From NCBI RefSeq assembly GCF_000203975.2, contig NZ_AFCF02000009.1, positions 180,281 to 244,280 of the forward strand: DNA of 64,000 nt. The letters run 5' to 3'. Of this stretch, positions 17,310 through 26,335 are shown in pieces (the stretch's first letter is position 1; every line of letters starts with the position of its first letter). The notes under the pieces were generated by a model. It was not told the DNA's origin. It searched no databases and saw only the letters and a list, made by a program, of their open reading frames with translations. Source of the stretch: Leisingera sp. ANG1 (GTDB taxonomy: Bacteria > Pseudomonadota > Alphaproteobacteria > Rhodobacterales > Rhodobacteraceae). The position numbers were made by a program, and so were the translations under genes.

Positions 17310-17386
17310 GGGGCAGCGCCCCTCTTTAAATCAGGCCTGCGGGGCAGCGCCCCTCTTTAAATCAAGCCCTGGGGGCAGCGCCCCTC
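17310..17386. repeat. 31-bp hairpin unit repeated 2.5 times (terminator-like array)
   Basis: Units at 17310-17340 and 17341-17371, with a half unit at 17372-17386, each begin ggggcagcgcccctc. The first two continue ctttaaatca. In the first copy the preceding bases complete a stem gaggggc-agc-gcccctc followed by tttaaa, a terminator shape. The array lies 60 bases after the SH3 gene and before the icd promoter. The upstream text cccgaaatactccggggtg looks like the leader of a dispersed roseobacter spacer element; that comparison is from memory. The rest of the spacer up to 17614 shows nothing else I can name. Confidence 0.8.
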
Positions 17387-17614
17387 ACCGCCCTCCATTT
17401 CAGCGTTGCGGCAATCCGCGCGGGGGCGCAGATGCGCCAAACCATTGCACCCGCAGCAATCGTGTTCTACATGGGGGCCACACACATGGCTGCCCAGGCC
17501 GGTCCCGCCCGAAACACGGGCGCCGCTGCGGCAGCACCGGACTACCCGAAACCGGCGCGGCCTGTCTGCGCTGATGCCCTATAAGCCTCCGAGATCGCTG
17601 AAAGGTTGTGGAAC

Positions 17615-19828
17615 ATGGCAGAAAATCAAACCCCGGACATATTGTATACCATTGTAGACGAAGCGCCCGAACTGGCCTCGGCATCCTTCCTGCCGATCAT
17701 TCGCAAGTTCGCCGCCGCCGCCGGTGTCACTGTCGGCACCAAGGACATTTCGCTTGCCGGCCGCATCATCGCCGCCTTCCCGGAGAACCTGACCGATGCG
17801 CAGCGCCAGAGCGACGACCTGGCCGATCTGGGCCAGCTGGTGAAAACCCCGGACGCCAATGTGATCAAGCTGCCGAACATCTCCGCCTCGGTGCCGCAGC
17901 TGACCGCCGCCATCAAGGAACTGCAGGCCCAGGGCTATAACCTCCCGGACTACCCGGAAGAGCCCAAGAGTGACGCCGAGAAAGACGTGCGCGCGCGTTA
18001 CGACGCGATCAAGGGCTCCGCGGTGAACCCGGTCCTGCGCGAAGGCAACTCCGACCGCCGTGCCGCCAAGGCCGTGAAGAACTTTGCTCAGAAGAACCCG
18101 CATTCGATGGGGGAATGGTCGGCAGACAGCAAGACCAAAGTGTCGTCGATGCCGGGCAACGATTTCTATGCCAACGAGAAATCCGCCACCATCACCGCCG
18201 CCCAGGCCGGTGCCGCGAAGATCGAGTTCGTGGCCAAGGATGGCGCCGTCACCGTGCTGAAAGACGGCTGGCCGCTGGAAGAGGGCACCGTGGCCGACGC
18301 CACCTTCATGTCGGTGAAGGCGCTGTCGTCCTTCCTCGGCGAAGCGATTGCCGACACCAAGGCGGACGGCACCATGTTCTCGCTGCACATGAAGGCCACC
18401 ATGATGAAGGTCTCCGACCCGATCATCTTCGGCCACGCGGTCAAGGCCTGGCTGGCACCGGTGTTCGAGAAATACGGCGCCGAGCTGGACGCGCTGGGTG
18501 TGAACCCGAACTCCGGCATGGGCGACCTGTTGGACCGCGTCAAAGGCAACGCCGAAATCACCGCCGCCATCGAAGCGGTGCGCGCCGAGCGCCCCGACAT
18601 GTACATGGTGGACAGCGACAAGGGCATCACCAACCTGCATGTGCCGTCGGATGTGATCATCGACGCCTCGATGCCTGCGGTGATCCGCGCCGGCGGCAAG
18701 GGCTGGGACCAGGACGGCAACAAGGGCGACACCAACTGCGTGATCCCCGACCGCTGCTATTCCACCGTCTATGACGAGACCATCAATTTCTTCAAGGCCA
18801 ACGGCGCGCTGGATGTGACCACCGCAGGTGCGGTCGCCAACGTCGGCCTGATGGCGCAGAAGGCTGAGGAATACGGCTCCCACCCGACCACGTTTGAGGC
18901 GCCCGCCGACGGCACCATCCGCATCGTGCTGGCGGGCGGCGAGACGCTGCACAGCCATGACGTCGAGACCGGTGACATCTGGCGCTCCTGCACCGTCAAG
19001 AAAGCCCCGATCGAGAACTGGATCCTGCTGGCAATGGACCGCCAGCGCCTGACCGGCTCCGAGGCGATCTTCTGGCTGGACGCAAACCGCGCCCATGACG
19101 CAGAGCTGATCAAATACGTGAAGCCCGCGCTTGAGGCGGCCGGCGTTGCGGACAAGTTCCAGATCATGGCGCCGCGCGAAGCGACCCGCCAGAGCCTGGA
19201 AACCATCACCGCAGGCAAGGACAGCATCGCCATCACCGGCAACGTGCTGCGCGATTACCTGACCGACCTGTTCCCGATCCTGGAACTGGGCACCTCTGCC
19301 AAGATGCTGTCGATCGTCAAGCTGATGCAGGGCGGCGGGCTGTTTGAAACCGGCGCCGGCGGCTCTGCCCCCAAGCACGTGCAGCAGCTGGTCGAGGAAA
19401 ACCACCTGCGCTGGGATTCGATGGGCGAGTTCTGCGCCCTCGGCGAGTCGCTGAACTTCCTGGCCGATGTCAAAGGCAACACCAAGGCCGGCGTGCTGGG
19501 CCGTGCGGCTGAGGACGCGACCCAAGGCATCCTCGACCACAACCGCTCTCCCTCGCGCAAGGTCGGCCAGCCCGACAACCGCGACAGCCACTACTGGTTC
19601 GCCCGCTACTGGGCCGAGGCACTGGCGGCGCAAACCGAGGATGCAGCCCTGGCGGCGCATTTCGCCCCCATCGCCGAGGAGCTGGGCGCCAAGGAAGAGC
19701 AGATCATCAGCGAACTGGCTGCGGCCCAGGGCGCGCCCGCCGATATCGGCGGCTACTTCCGCCCCAGCGTGGAGCTGAAGGCCAAGGTGATGCGCCCCAG
19801 CGCCACGCTGAACGCCATCATCGGCTGA
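17615..19828 (+). CDS. icd: NADP-dependent isocitrate dehydrogenase, monomeric type
   Basis: A 737-residue single-chain isocitrate dehydrogenase that converts isocitrate to 2-oxoglutarate and CO2 with NADP in the TCA cycle. Length matches the monomeric family (about 740), and the opening [20 protein letters not shown] is characteristic. Other family landmarks are [40 protein letters not shown], and the substrate/metal region [19 protein letters not shown], with [20 protein letters not shown] near the C-terminus. Start chosen at MAENQTPDI after aaagg; the frame is open nine bases further up. A terminator follows. This form is unrelated in sequence to the usual homodimeric enzyme. Confidence 0.96.
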   Translation: MAENQTPDILYTIVDEAPELASASFLPIIRKFAAAAGVTVGTKDISLAGRIIAAFPENLTDAQRQSDDLADLGQLVKTPDANVIKLPNISASVPQLTAAIKELQAQGYNLPDYPEEPKSDAEKDVRARYDAIKGSAVNPVLREGNSDRRAAKAVKNFAQKNPHSMGEWSADSKTKVSSMPGNDFYANEKSATITAAQAGAAKIEFVAKDGAVTVLKDGWPLEEGTVADATFMSVKALSSFLGEAIADTKADGTMFSLHMKATMMKVSDPIIFGHAVKAWLAPVFEKYGAELDALGVNPNSGMGDLLDRVKGNAEITAAIEAVRAERPDMYMVDSDKGITNLHVPSDVIIDASMPAVIRAGGKGWDQDGNKGDTNCVIPDRCYSTVYDETINFFKANGALDVTTAGAVANVGLMAQKAEEYGSHPTTFEAPADGTIRIVLAGGETLHSHDVETGDIWRSCTVKKAPIENWILLAMDRQRLTGSEAIFWLDANRAHDAELIKYVKPALEAAGVADKFQIMAPREATRQSLETITAGKDSIAITGNVLRDYLTDLFPILELGTSAKMLSIVKLMQGGGLFETGAGGSAPKHVQQLVEENHLRWDSMGEFCALGESLNFLADVKGNTKAGVLGRAAEDATQGILDHNRSPSRKVGQPDNRDSHYWFARYWAEALAAQTEDAALAAHFAPIAEELGAKEEQIISELAAAQGAPADIGGYFRPSVELKAKVMRPSATLNAIIG

Positions 19829-19851
19829 TCCCAGCGGATCTGAAAACACGG

Positions 19852-19880
19852 ATGCCCGGGGCTTTCCCCGGGCATTTTCT
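19852..19880 (+). terminator. intrinsic terminator of icd
   Basis: A ten-base-pair perfect stem, atgcccgggg (19852-19861) with ccccgggcat (19866-19875), is followed by tttct. It is placed 23 bases after the icd stop codon. Confidence 0.88.
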
Positions 19881-19984
19881 TTGCGCTGCCGCCGCCGCCC
19901 GGCTTGACCGGACGGTCTGTACTGCCCAGAAATTGAGCCTGCGGCCCGACACCGCAGCACAGGCAGGCAGAGAAACAGCATCCC

Positions 19985-20980
19985 ATGCAGAAACGGGGCA
20001 GCTTCAAGAAGCTCAATCACTTGCGCCAGCTGGACAGCCGCAAGCAGCCGCTGATCGTGCATGCGGAGGAGGCCTGGTTCCGGCACATCCTGGAGGGCGG
20101 CTGCGAGTTTTTCGAGAAGATCGGCGCCAGCGCCCATGCGCGGGGCTGCAAGCCACTGCTGATCCACGCCGAGGATGTCCTGTCCTTCGGGCTTCTGGGG
20201 TCAGATCATCTGCAAATCGTCATCGGCCCGAAACGCACGCAGGGGCCGCGCATCTTTCACGCCCAGCCCAGCTATCTGCGCGGCTTCTGGTATCTGGACC
20301 CGCAGGGCTATTACTGGAACTCCAGCCTCTCCGGGCAGCTGTTCGACCCGCAAGCGGTGGATGGCGCCGCAGCAGAGCATTTCTTCAACGGCGTGCGCGG
20401 CCATGCGCTGCGGCGCAACGTCTCCAAACGGGCGCAAAGCGCGCGCACGCCCGGCGGGCTGGCGCCTGCAGACGCCGCCATTTTCGTGCAGGACATCGAG
20501 AAATACCGCGAGCCGGTGCATTACCTGACCACAGCGGAGATGATCACAGCCGCCTGCGCGGCGGTGCCCGGCAGGGTCTACGTCAAGCCGCATCCGCTGC
20601 AGGATGCTGCCGCGCTGCGCGGGCTGGAAGAGCTCTGCGCCGGGATTGCCAATGCAGAGCTGAGCCGTGCCAGCGTGCATGACCTGATCGCTGCCTCAGC
20701 TGCGGTTGTATCGCAGAACTCGGCCGTCGGGTTCGAGGCGCTGATGCACCGCAAGCCGGTGCTGACCTGCGCGGCGTCCGACTATCATCACGGCACGCTG
20801 GTCTGCCGCACTGGGGCGGAGCTGCAGGAGAACCTGAGCCGGGCTGGGGAGGCCTTTGCCGCCTTCCCGTTTGAACGCTATTTCTACTGGTTTCTGGGGC
20901 TGCACATGCTGGAGCCGCAAAAACCGGACTTTGCGGACCGCGCCTGGAACCGGCTGCTGGCGCCCGCCCCGACGAAATGA
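19985..20980 (+). CDS. capsule polysaccharide biosynthesis-like glycosyltransferase (solitary)
   Basis: A 331-residue cytoplasmic protein. Its C-terminal half resembles the Capsule_synth (KpsS/KpsC-like) glycosyltransferase fold: GRVYVKPHPLQD (about residue 195-206) and SAAVVSQNSAVGFEALMHRK (about 235-254), followed by PVLTCAASDYHHGT. In that family the HP motif and the E of the VGFEAL-type helix contact the donor nucleotide sugar. The N-terminal half is not recognisable. No other capsule genes lie nearby, so it may act on a cell-surface glycan encoded elsewhere. Assignment rests on these two motifs and is moderate. Confidence 0.6.
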   Translation: MQKRGSFKKLNHLRQLDSRKQPLIVHAEEAWFRHILEGGCEFFEKIGASAHARGCKPLLIHAEDVLSFGLLGSDHLQIVIGPKRTQGPRIFHAQPSYLRGFWYLDPQGYYWNSSLSGQLFDPQAVDGAAAEHFFNGVRGHALRRNVSKRAQSARTPGGLAPADAAIFVQDIEKYREPVHYLTTAEMITAACAAVPGRVYVKPHPLQDAAALRGLEELCAGIANAELSRASVHDLIAASAAVVSQNSAVGFEALMHRKPVLTCAASDYHHGTLVCRTGAELQENLSRAGEAFAAFPFERYFYWFLGLHMLEPQKPDFADRAWNRLLAPAPTK

Positions 20981-20982
20981 AC

Positions 20983-21015
20983 AGCGCCCGGGTTTGCAGC
21001 CCGGGCGCTATGCTT
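20983..21015. terminator. intrinsic terminator between convergent genes
   Basis: agcgcccggg (20983-20992) pairs perfectly with cccgggcgct (21000-21009) and is followed by atgctttt on the plus strand. It ends the glycosyltransferase transcript and may also slow the opposing chemoreceptor transcript. Confidence 0.8.
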
Positions 21016-21045
21016 TTCAGGACCCAGCGGGATCAGGCAGGCGGA

Positions 21046-22941
21046 TCAGAAATCCTGCCACAGGTCGCGGGCGGCGTTGCCGCTGGCGGCCGCCGCGGCG
21101 GGTTGGGGCGCGGGCTGCATGTCCCAATCATCGCCGCCATGGGCGGTCGGCGCCGGCGCTGCTGCCGGGGTGCTGGAGGCCTTGGCCGGGGCGGCCAGCT
21201 GGCTGCCGCCCGCGATCTTGAAGTGGGCCACCAGATCGGCCAGCTTGCCAGCATCGGTCTTCAGCATGTGGCCCGCTGCCGTTGCCTCCTCGACCATCGC
21301 CGCGTTCTGCTGGGTCACCTGATCCAGCTGCGTCACACCGGTGTTGATCTCATTCAGACCGGTAGACTGCTCCGCCGCGCCCTCGGCAATGCCGGAGACC
21401 AGCTGCGAAATATGGGTGACCTGGCTGACGATGCTTTGCAGCGCGTCGCCCGCCTTGCCCACCAGATCCACCCCGCGGGCGACCTGGCCGGAACTGTCGG
21501 AGATCAGCGTCTTGATCTCCATCGCCGCGTCCGACGAGCGCTGCGCCAGCGCCCGCACTTCGCTGGCGACCACCGCAAAGCCGCGGCCCGCCTCGCCGGC
21601 CCGCGCGGCCTCAACGCCCGCGTTCAGTGCCAGAAGGTTGGTCTGGAAGGCGATGTCGTCGATCACAGAAATGATCTGGCTGATCTTGTTGGAGCTTTCC
21701 TCGATCTCGGTCATCGCCGAGACCGCGCTCTGCACCACTTCGCCGCTGGTGCGGGCCTCTTCCTTGGCCTCGTCCATCGTCGCCTCGACACTGCGGGCGC
21801 CGTCGGCGGCGGATTTGACGGACGCGGTCAGCTCATCCAGCGCCGCGGCGGTCTGTTCCAGGGTGGCCGCCTGGCTCTCGGTGCGGTGCGACAGGTCGTC
21901 GGAGGCCTGGCTGATCTCGGTGGCGCCGTTGCGGATGCTGGCGGCGGCGGCAATCACCTGCTCCACGGTGGAGCTGAGGTTCCGCGCGGTGGTGTTGAAG
22001 TCCTGGCGCAGCTGTTCGTAATCCTGCGGGAAGGTCTCGGTGATCTGCGCCGTCAGGTCGCCCTGCGACAGCGCCGACAGCTTGCTGCTGAGCGCCGCCA
22101 CAACCTTGCTGCGCTTCTCGTTCAGCGCATGTTCGGCATCCTCCAGCTCCTGCTGCCGGATCAGCGCCTGGCGGAAGACATCCAGGGTGCGGGCCATCTC
22201 GCCGATTTCGCTTTTGTTGGCGGTGGCCGGAATGGCGCTGGCGGTGTCGCCCTCCGCCATCGACTGCATCCGCCCGCGCAAGGCGCTGACCGGCCCGGTG
22301 ACGCTGCGGGTGATCAGGGTCGCGCCCGCCATCAGAACCGCCAGGGTCACAAGCAGACCTGTCACGGTTGTGATGATGTTTTCCTGCACCTTGGCCTCGA
22401 TATCCGACACATAGGCACCGGTGCCGATGATCCAGCCCCAGGGCTCATAGACCCGGATATAACCCATCTTGGCCTCGATCACGCCGGTGCTTGCGTTGGC
22501 GAAATGATAGATCAGCGAGCCCTGGCCGTCCGCCTTGGCAATCTTGAGCATCTCCTGATAGATCTTGACCCCGTTTTCATCGGTCAGGCCAGGCTGGCGC
22601 GTGCCCACCCACTCCGGCAGGAAGGCATTTGCGGTGATCACCAGATCGAAATCAAAGGCGTGAAAATCGCCGGCGGTGCCGAACCTGAAGGTCTCCAGCG
22701 CCGTGCGCCCCATCTCGCGGGCCGCGGCCTCATCCAGCTGGCCGTCTTCGACCTGGCTTTGCAGCGCGTCCAGCTGGCTGAAGGCCAAGTCGGTGATCTG
22801 ATGCAGCTCGCGTTCGCGGCTGGCGTATTCGTCGTTATTCGAGCGGACCAGCAGGAAGATGGTCAGCATCGCAAACAGCAGAATCGCCAGGGCAGCCAGA
22901 GCGTAGATCCGGACAGGCAGACGGTAGAGAAATGCAGGCAT
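21046..22941 (-). CDS. methyl-accepting chemotaxis protein with Cache sensor
   Basis: A 631-residue chemoreceptor. The first membrane helix is at about 12-32 (IYALAALAILLFAMLTIFLL). A periplasmic single-Cache domain follows at about 40-185, with FDFDLVITANAFLPEWVG and VYEPWGWIIGTGAYV. The second helix is at about 187-210, then HAMP (ITRSVTGPVSALRGRMQSMA) and the cytoplasmic signalling hairpin. Its tip DDIAFQTNLLALNAGVEAAR and RGFAVVASEVRALAQRSS are the CheA/CheW-binding region. The tail is a flexible Ala/Pro linker ending ARDLWQDF, matching the xWxxF pattern of CheR-tethering pentapeptides. The ligand is likely a small organic acid as for other sCache receptors, but it is not determined. Confidence 0.93.
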   Translation of the reverse strand: MPAFLYRLPVRIYALAALAILLFAMLTIFLLVRSNNDEYASRERELHQITDLAFSQLDALQSQVEDGQLDEAAAREMGRTALETFRFGTAGDFHAFDFDLVITANAFLPEWVGTRQPGLTDENGVKIYQEMLKIAKADGQGSLIYHFANASTGVIEAKMGYIRVYEPWGWIIGTGAYVSDIEAKVQENIITTVTGLLVTLAVLMAGATLITRSVTGPVSALRGRMQSMAEGDTASAIPATANKSEIGEMARTLDVFRQALIRQQELEDAEHALNEKRSKVVAALSSKLSALSQGDLTAQITETFPQDYEQLRQDFNTTARNLSSTVEQVIAAAASIRNGATEISQASDDLSHRTESQAATLEQTAAALDELTASVKSAADGARSVEATMDEAKEEARTSGEVVQSAVSAMTEIEESSNKISQIISVIDDIAFQTNLLALNAGVEAARAGEAGRGFAVVASEVRALAQRSSDAAMEIKTLISDSSGQVARGVDLVGKAGDALQSIVSQVTHISQLVSGIAEGAAEQSTGLNEINTGVTQLDQVTQQNAAMVEEATAAGHMLKTDAGKLADLVAHFKIAGGSQLAAPAKASSTPAAAPAPTAHGGDDWDMQPAPQPAAAAASGNAARDLWQDF

Positions 22942-23340
22942 AGTGATTTGGTCCCTTAGTTACAGGCCTAAGCTCTCCTCCCTAGAGACCTGCTCCTAAG
23001 AAATTCCTAGCTCGCAGACGATTGCAGCCGCCCGGATGCTGCAGGAAGCCGGCTTCCCCGAGGGGGTTTCAGTGACATTCAAATGATATCAATGGATTAT
23101 ATGGTCTGCACGGCTGCGCAGCGCGCGCGCAAAATGCCGCAGGCAGATCGTTCTGCGACGCCTTCGGGCCGCTTTGCGCCCTGCCGGTTCGGCCGCACAG
23201 GCCCGCAGTTCGAGCTTTGCCTGCCGCAACAGATGCGCAGGGAACCGGCCCCCAGAATCGGCGTCCTCACATACATGTGGATTTTGTATCCATTATCCTG
23301 TATCTGATTCTCCACAACAACACACCGACAGGAGGATCTC
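22942..23340. other. divergent intergenic region upstream of chemoreceptor and ABC importer
   Basis: About 400 bases separate the divergent starts at 22941 and 23341. The right-hand 60 bases carry the shared operator (separate entry) and a small palindrome cacat-ac-atgtg at 23268-23279. The remainder has only weak, arginine-rich open frames and no RNA gene I can recognise. Confidence 0.45.
23281..23304 (+). promoter_or_regulatory. candidate GntR operator upstream of the ABC importer
   Basis: Positions 23281-23304 are identical base for base to 32541-32564 upstream of the aldehyde dehydrogenase. The sequence contains ttttgtatccattatcc, with tgtatc occurring twice eight bases apart, and includes a cattat that could serve as the -10 box. 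The shared core GTATCCA also occurs in the inverted pair before the GntR gene. Regulation of the importer by that GntR protein is inferred. Confidence 0.6.
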
Positions 23341-24141
23341 ATGTTCAAATCGCTGACCGCGGCTGCGGCGCTTGCCCTGGTGCCCTTGGCACCTGCCCTT
23401 GCGGATACGCTCGATGATGTGGTGGACCGCGGCACTTTGCGCTGCGGCGTGGTGCTGGATTTCCCGCCGATCGGCTACCGGGATGCCAACAACGAACCGG
23501 CAGGCTTTGACGTCGATTACTGTAACGATCTGGCGGCGGCGCTGGAGGTTGATGCCGAGATCCTGCCGGTGACCTGGGCCGAGCGCCTGCCCGCCATCGT
23601 GACCGGCCGTGCAGACGTGGTCTTTGGTGCCACCTCCGACAGCCTGGCGCGGGCGCGCACCGTCGGCTTCACCATCCCCTATGCGATCTATTTCGCCCAG
23701 GGCGTCGTGAACACCGAAAGCGGCATCGAAAGCTTTGAGGACATCAAGGGCAAGCGGGTGGCCGGCGCCATCGGCACCGTGCCGGAGCAGGAATGGCTGA
23801 AGATCGCTGCCGAATGGGGCGAGGAAGGCAACTATCAGGGCTACCAGTCCGAGAACGAGGTGTTCCTGGCGGTGGCGCAGGGCAAGGCGGACATCGGCCT
23901 GACCACCAACACCGCGGTGCTGCCGGTGACCCAGCAATATGAAACCCTGGCAGCCGGCCCGCGGATGCCCTGGACTACCGACTATACCTCAGTGGTGGGC
24001 AAGCGCGAGGATGTCACCTGGATCAACTTCCTGAACCTGTTTGTGACCCATCAGGTGCGGTCGGGCCGTTATGCGGAGCTGTGGGGCAAATACGTCGGCG
24101 GCGACGCGCCTGAGCTGCGCATCCCCGGCGTGCTGTACTGA
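23341..24141 (+). CDS. ABC transporter periplasmic substrate-binding protein (polar amino acid type)
   Basis: A 266-residue family 3 solute-binding protein. The signal peptide is MFKSLTAAAALALVPLAPALA, preceded by a perfect aggagg. Landmarks are DRGTLRCGVVLDFPPIGYRD (residues 29-48), AGFDVDYCNDLAAAL, and GRADVVFGATSDSLARARTV where the Arg contacts the ligand carboxylate in this family. It binds an amino acid or amino acid derivative in the periplasm and delivers it to the permeases encoded next. Because hydroxyproline-degrading genes follow on the same strand, the ligand is probably hydroxyproline or its betaine. A stable hairpin after the gene may protect its mRNA. Confidence 0.93.
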   Translation: MFKSLTAAAALALVPLAPALADTLDDVVDRGTLRCGVVLDFPPIGYRDANNEPAGFDVDYCNDLAAALEVDAEILPVTWAERLPAIVTGRADVVFGATSDSLARARTVGFTIPYAIYFAQGVVNTESGIESFEDIKGKRVAGAIGTVPEQEWLKIAAEWGEEGNYQGYQSENEVFLAVAQGKADIGLTTNTAVLPVTQQYETLAAGPRMPWTTDYTSVVGKREDVTWINFLNLFVTHQVRSGRYAELWGKYVGGDAPELRIPGVLY

Positions 24142-24157
24142 TCCAACGGTGAAACCC

Positions 24158-24196
24158 GCCCCTGCCTGCCGCGCTCTCCCGGCGGCTGGCAGGGGC
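24158..24196 (+). promoter_or_regulatory. stem-loop between binding protein and permease genes
   Basis: gcccctgcctgccgc (24158-24172) pairs with gcggctggcaggggc (24182-24196) at 14 of 15 positions across a nine-base loop. There is no T-run, so readthrough is expected. Such hairpins in importer operons are known to stabilise the binding-protein message relative to the permease part; that role here is inferred. Confidence 0.6.
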
Positions 24197-24214
24197 TAGG
24201 GAGCATAACCCCAC

Positions 24215-24877
24215 ATGTTCGACTATAATTTTCACTGGCGGCCGGTGATGAAAAGCCTGCCGGACCTGCTGGAGGCGGCCTCCCTGACGCTGCAGGTGGC
24301 GGTTCTGGCGATGGTGCTTGGCATCGTGCTCGGCCTCTGCCTGGCGCTGGCGCGGCTGCACCTGAAGGGGCCGGTCTACTGGTTCGCCACCGCCTGGGTG
24401 GAGCTGGCCCGCAACACGCCGGCGCTGTTCCAACTGTTCTTCTTCGGCTTCGGCCTCGGCGCCTTCGGGCTGCATCTGTCGCCCTATCTGATCGTGCTGG
24501 CGGGGCTGACCTTCAACTGCGCGGGCTATCTGGCGGAAAACTTCCGCGGCGGCTTCAAGGCGGTGCCGGAGACCCAGATCCGCGCCTCCCGCAGCCTTGG
24601 CATGACACCATGGCAGGCCTACAGCCGGGTGGTGATCCCGCAGGTGTTCCGCATCGTCTACCACCCGATCACCAACCAGATGGTCTGGGCGGTTCTGATG
24701 TCCTCGCTGGGGATGCTGGTGGGCTTCCGCGAATTGTCGGGCGAAACCCAGTTCTTCGCCTCCCGCACCTTCCGCATCTTTGAATATTTTGCGGTCACGG
24801 CGGTGATCTACTACGCCATCGTCAAGGTGATCCTGCTCAGCTCGCGGCTGATGGCCGCCCGGCTGTTCCGGTACTGA
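24215..24877 (+). CDS. amino acid ABC transporter permease (HisM/GlnP type)
   Basis: A 220-residue inner-membrane permease with about five helices. It carries the family start (LPDLLEAASLTLQVAVLAMV) and the EAA-type cytoplasmic loop ETQIRASRSLGMTPWQAYSR followed by VVIPQVFRIVYHP, which docks on the ATPase. WVELARNTPALFQLFFFGFG is the typical segment of this permease class. It is the first of two consecutive permeases; the second starts 11 bases after its stop, so they form a heterodimeric channel. Confidence 0.93.
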   Translation: MFDYNFHWRPVMKSLPDLLEAASLTLQVAVLAMVLGIVLGLCLALARLHLKGPVYWFATAWVELARNTPALFQLFFFGFGLGAFGLHLSPYLIVLAGLTFNCAGYLAENFRGGFKAVPETQIRASRSLGMTPWQAYSRVVIPQVFRIVYHPITNQMVWAVLMSSLGMLVGFRELSGETQFFASRTFRIFEYFAVTAVIYYAIVKVILLSSRLMAARLFRY

Positions 24878-24888
24878 GGGGGAGAGCC

Positions 24889-25551
24889 ATGGAACCGACA
24901 CTCAAGTTTTTCAGCGGCTTTGCCCCCAATGACCTGTGGTTCATGGGCGAGGCCGCGTTGCGCACTCTATGGATTTCCGTCCTGTCGATCTCGCTTGGCA
25001 CGGTGCTGGGCACCCTGTTCGGCTGGATGCTGTACGAAGGCCGCCGCGCCGCAACCCTGACGCTGGCGCCGGTGCTGGACGTGTTCCGCTCTGTGCCGCT
25101 GATCATCCAGCTGGTGCTGTTTTACAACTTCGCCCCGATCGTCGGGCTGAACCTTGATCCCTTTGCCTCCGGCACCGTGATCCTGACCGTCTATACCGCG
25201 GCGCTGGTGGCCAATGTCGCCCGCGGCGGGATTGAGGCGGTGGGCGCCCCGATGCGCCGCGCCGCACGCAGCCTCGGGCTTAGCTACTGGCAGGACCTGC
25301 GCCATGTGGTGCTGCCGATCGGCGGGCGGGCGGTGTTCCCGTCCTGGGTCGGCGTTGCGCTGGGGGTGATGAAGGACAGCGCGCTGGTTTCCGTGCTCGG
25401 CTATGTCGAGCTGCTGAAGGCCAGCCAGATCCTGATCACCCGCACCCAGGAGCCGTTCCTGATCCTGGCCCTGGCCGGCGCCTTCTATTTCGCGCTGTCC
25501 TATCCGGTCTCCCGCTACGCCACACATCTCGAAAACAGGTGGGCCCAATGA
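24889..25551 (+). CDS. amino acid ABC transporter permease, second subunit
   Basis: A 220-residue permease of the same family. It has VFRSVPLIIQLVLFYNF, ARGGIEAVGAPMRRAARSLG and LSYWQDLRHVVLPIGGRAV, the last two covering the EAA loop. A ggagag ribosome site precedes the ATG. Its stop codon overlaps the start of the ATPase gene (ATGA), indicating translational coupling and a 1:1 complex. Confidence 0.93.
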   Translation: MEPTLKFFSGFAPNDLWFMGEAALRTLWISVLSISLGTVLGTLFGWMLYEGRRAATLTLAPVLDVFRSVPLIIQLVLFYNFAPIVGLNLDPFASGTVILTVYTAALVANVARGGIEAVGAPMRRAARSLGLSYWQDLRHVVLPIGGRAVFPSWVGVALGVMKDSALVSVLGYVELLKASQILITRTQEPFLILALAGAFYFALSYPVSRYATHLENRWAQ

Positions 25552-26270
25552 TTTCCATCCGCGACCTTCACAAGTATTTCGGCGCTCTGCACGTTCTGAA
25601 AGGCATCGACCTGGATGTGCAGAAGGGCGAAGTGCTCTCTGTCATCGGCGCCTCCGGCTCCGGCAAATCGACGCTACTTTACTGCATCAACGGTCTGGAG
25701 ATGATCCAGGACGGCGCCGTCACCGTCGACGGCACCGACGTCCATGCCAAGGGCACCGACATCAACAAGCTGCGCCAGAAGCTGGGCATGGTGTTCCAGC
25801 AGTGGAATTCCTTTCCCCATCTGACGGCGCTGGAAAACGTGGCGCTGGCGCCGCGCATCGTCAAAGGCAAATCCAAGGCTGAGGCCCGCGACATTGCAGC
25901 GAAACAGCTGCAGCACGTGGGGCTGGGCGAGAAGCTGGATGTCTACCCCAGCGCCCTGTCCGGCGGCCAGCAGCAGCGTCTGGCAATTGCCCGCGCCCTG
26001 GCGATGGAGCCGGAATACATGCTGTTTGACGAGGCGACCTCTGCCCTTGACCCCGAACTGGTGGGCGAGGTGCTGGATACCATGCGCCTGCTCGCCGATG
26101 AGGGCATGACGATGATCTGCGTCACCCATGAGATGGGCTTTGCCCGCGATGTCTCCGACCGGGTGGCCTTCTTCCATCAGGGCGTGATGGAGGAGATCGG
26201 CCCGCCCGCGCAGATCTTCGGCGACGCCCGGTCCGAACACACCCGCAAATTCCTCGCCAACGTGCGCTGA
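25548..26270 (+). CDS. amino acid ABC transporter ATP-binding protein
   Basis: A 240-residue ATPase of the polar amino acid importer family. The Walker A motif is GASGSGKST (about residues 34-42), the Q-loop VFQQWNSFPHLTALENV, the signature LSGGQQQRLAIARALA, Walker B MLFDEATSALDP, and the H-loop CVTHEMGFA. All catalytic elements are intact. The start overlaps the stop of the preceding permease by four bases. It powers the importer described above and is followed by a hairpin before the catabolic genes. Confidence 0.95.
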   Translation: MISIRDLHKYFGALHVLKGIDLDVQKGEVLSVIGASGSGKSTLLYCINGLEMIQDGAVTVDGTDVHAKGTDINKLRQKLGMVFQQWNSFPHLTALENVALAPRIVKGKSKAEARDIAAKQLQHVGLGEKLDVYPSALSGGQQQRLAIARALAMEPEYMLFDEATSALDPELVGEVLDTMRLLADEGMTMICVTHEMGFARDVSDRVAFFHQGVMEEIGPPAQIFGDARSEHTRKFLANVR

Positions 26271-26281
26271 CCCCTTCCCCC

Positions 26282-26313
26282 GCAGGCTGCCGTGCCTCCC
26301 AGCGGCAGCCTGC
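26282..26313 (+). terminator. stem-loop between importer and catabolic genes
   Basis: gcaggctgccg (26282-26292) pairs perfectly with cggcagcctgc (26303-26313) across ten bases. No T-run follows, so it is more likely a partial terminator or mRNA processing signal that lets some transcription continue into the deaminase gene 22 bases later. Confidence 0.5.
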
Positions 26314-26335
26314 CCCTAACTGGAGAAATTGGATA

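Noticed and set aside
17310..17386. CRISPR-like array from the 31-bp repeats
   Set aside because: There are no unique spacers; the units are directly adjacent, each is a hairpin, and no cas genes are present.
17579..20167. 862-residue open frame on the minus strand opposite icd
   Set aside because: Composition is typical of an antisense shadow; monomeric isocitrate dehydrogenase on the plus strand is unambiguous.
23083..23307. Plus-strand frame before the ABC importer (74 residues)
   Set aside because: No ribosome site, it runs into the operator, and the sequence has no protein-like features.
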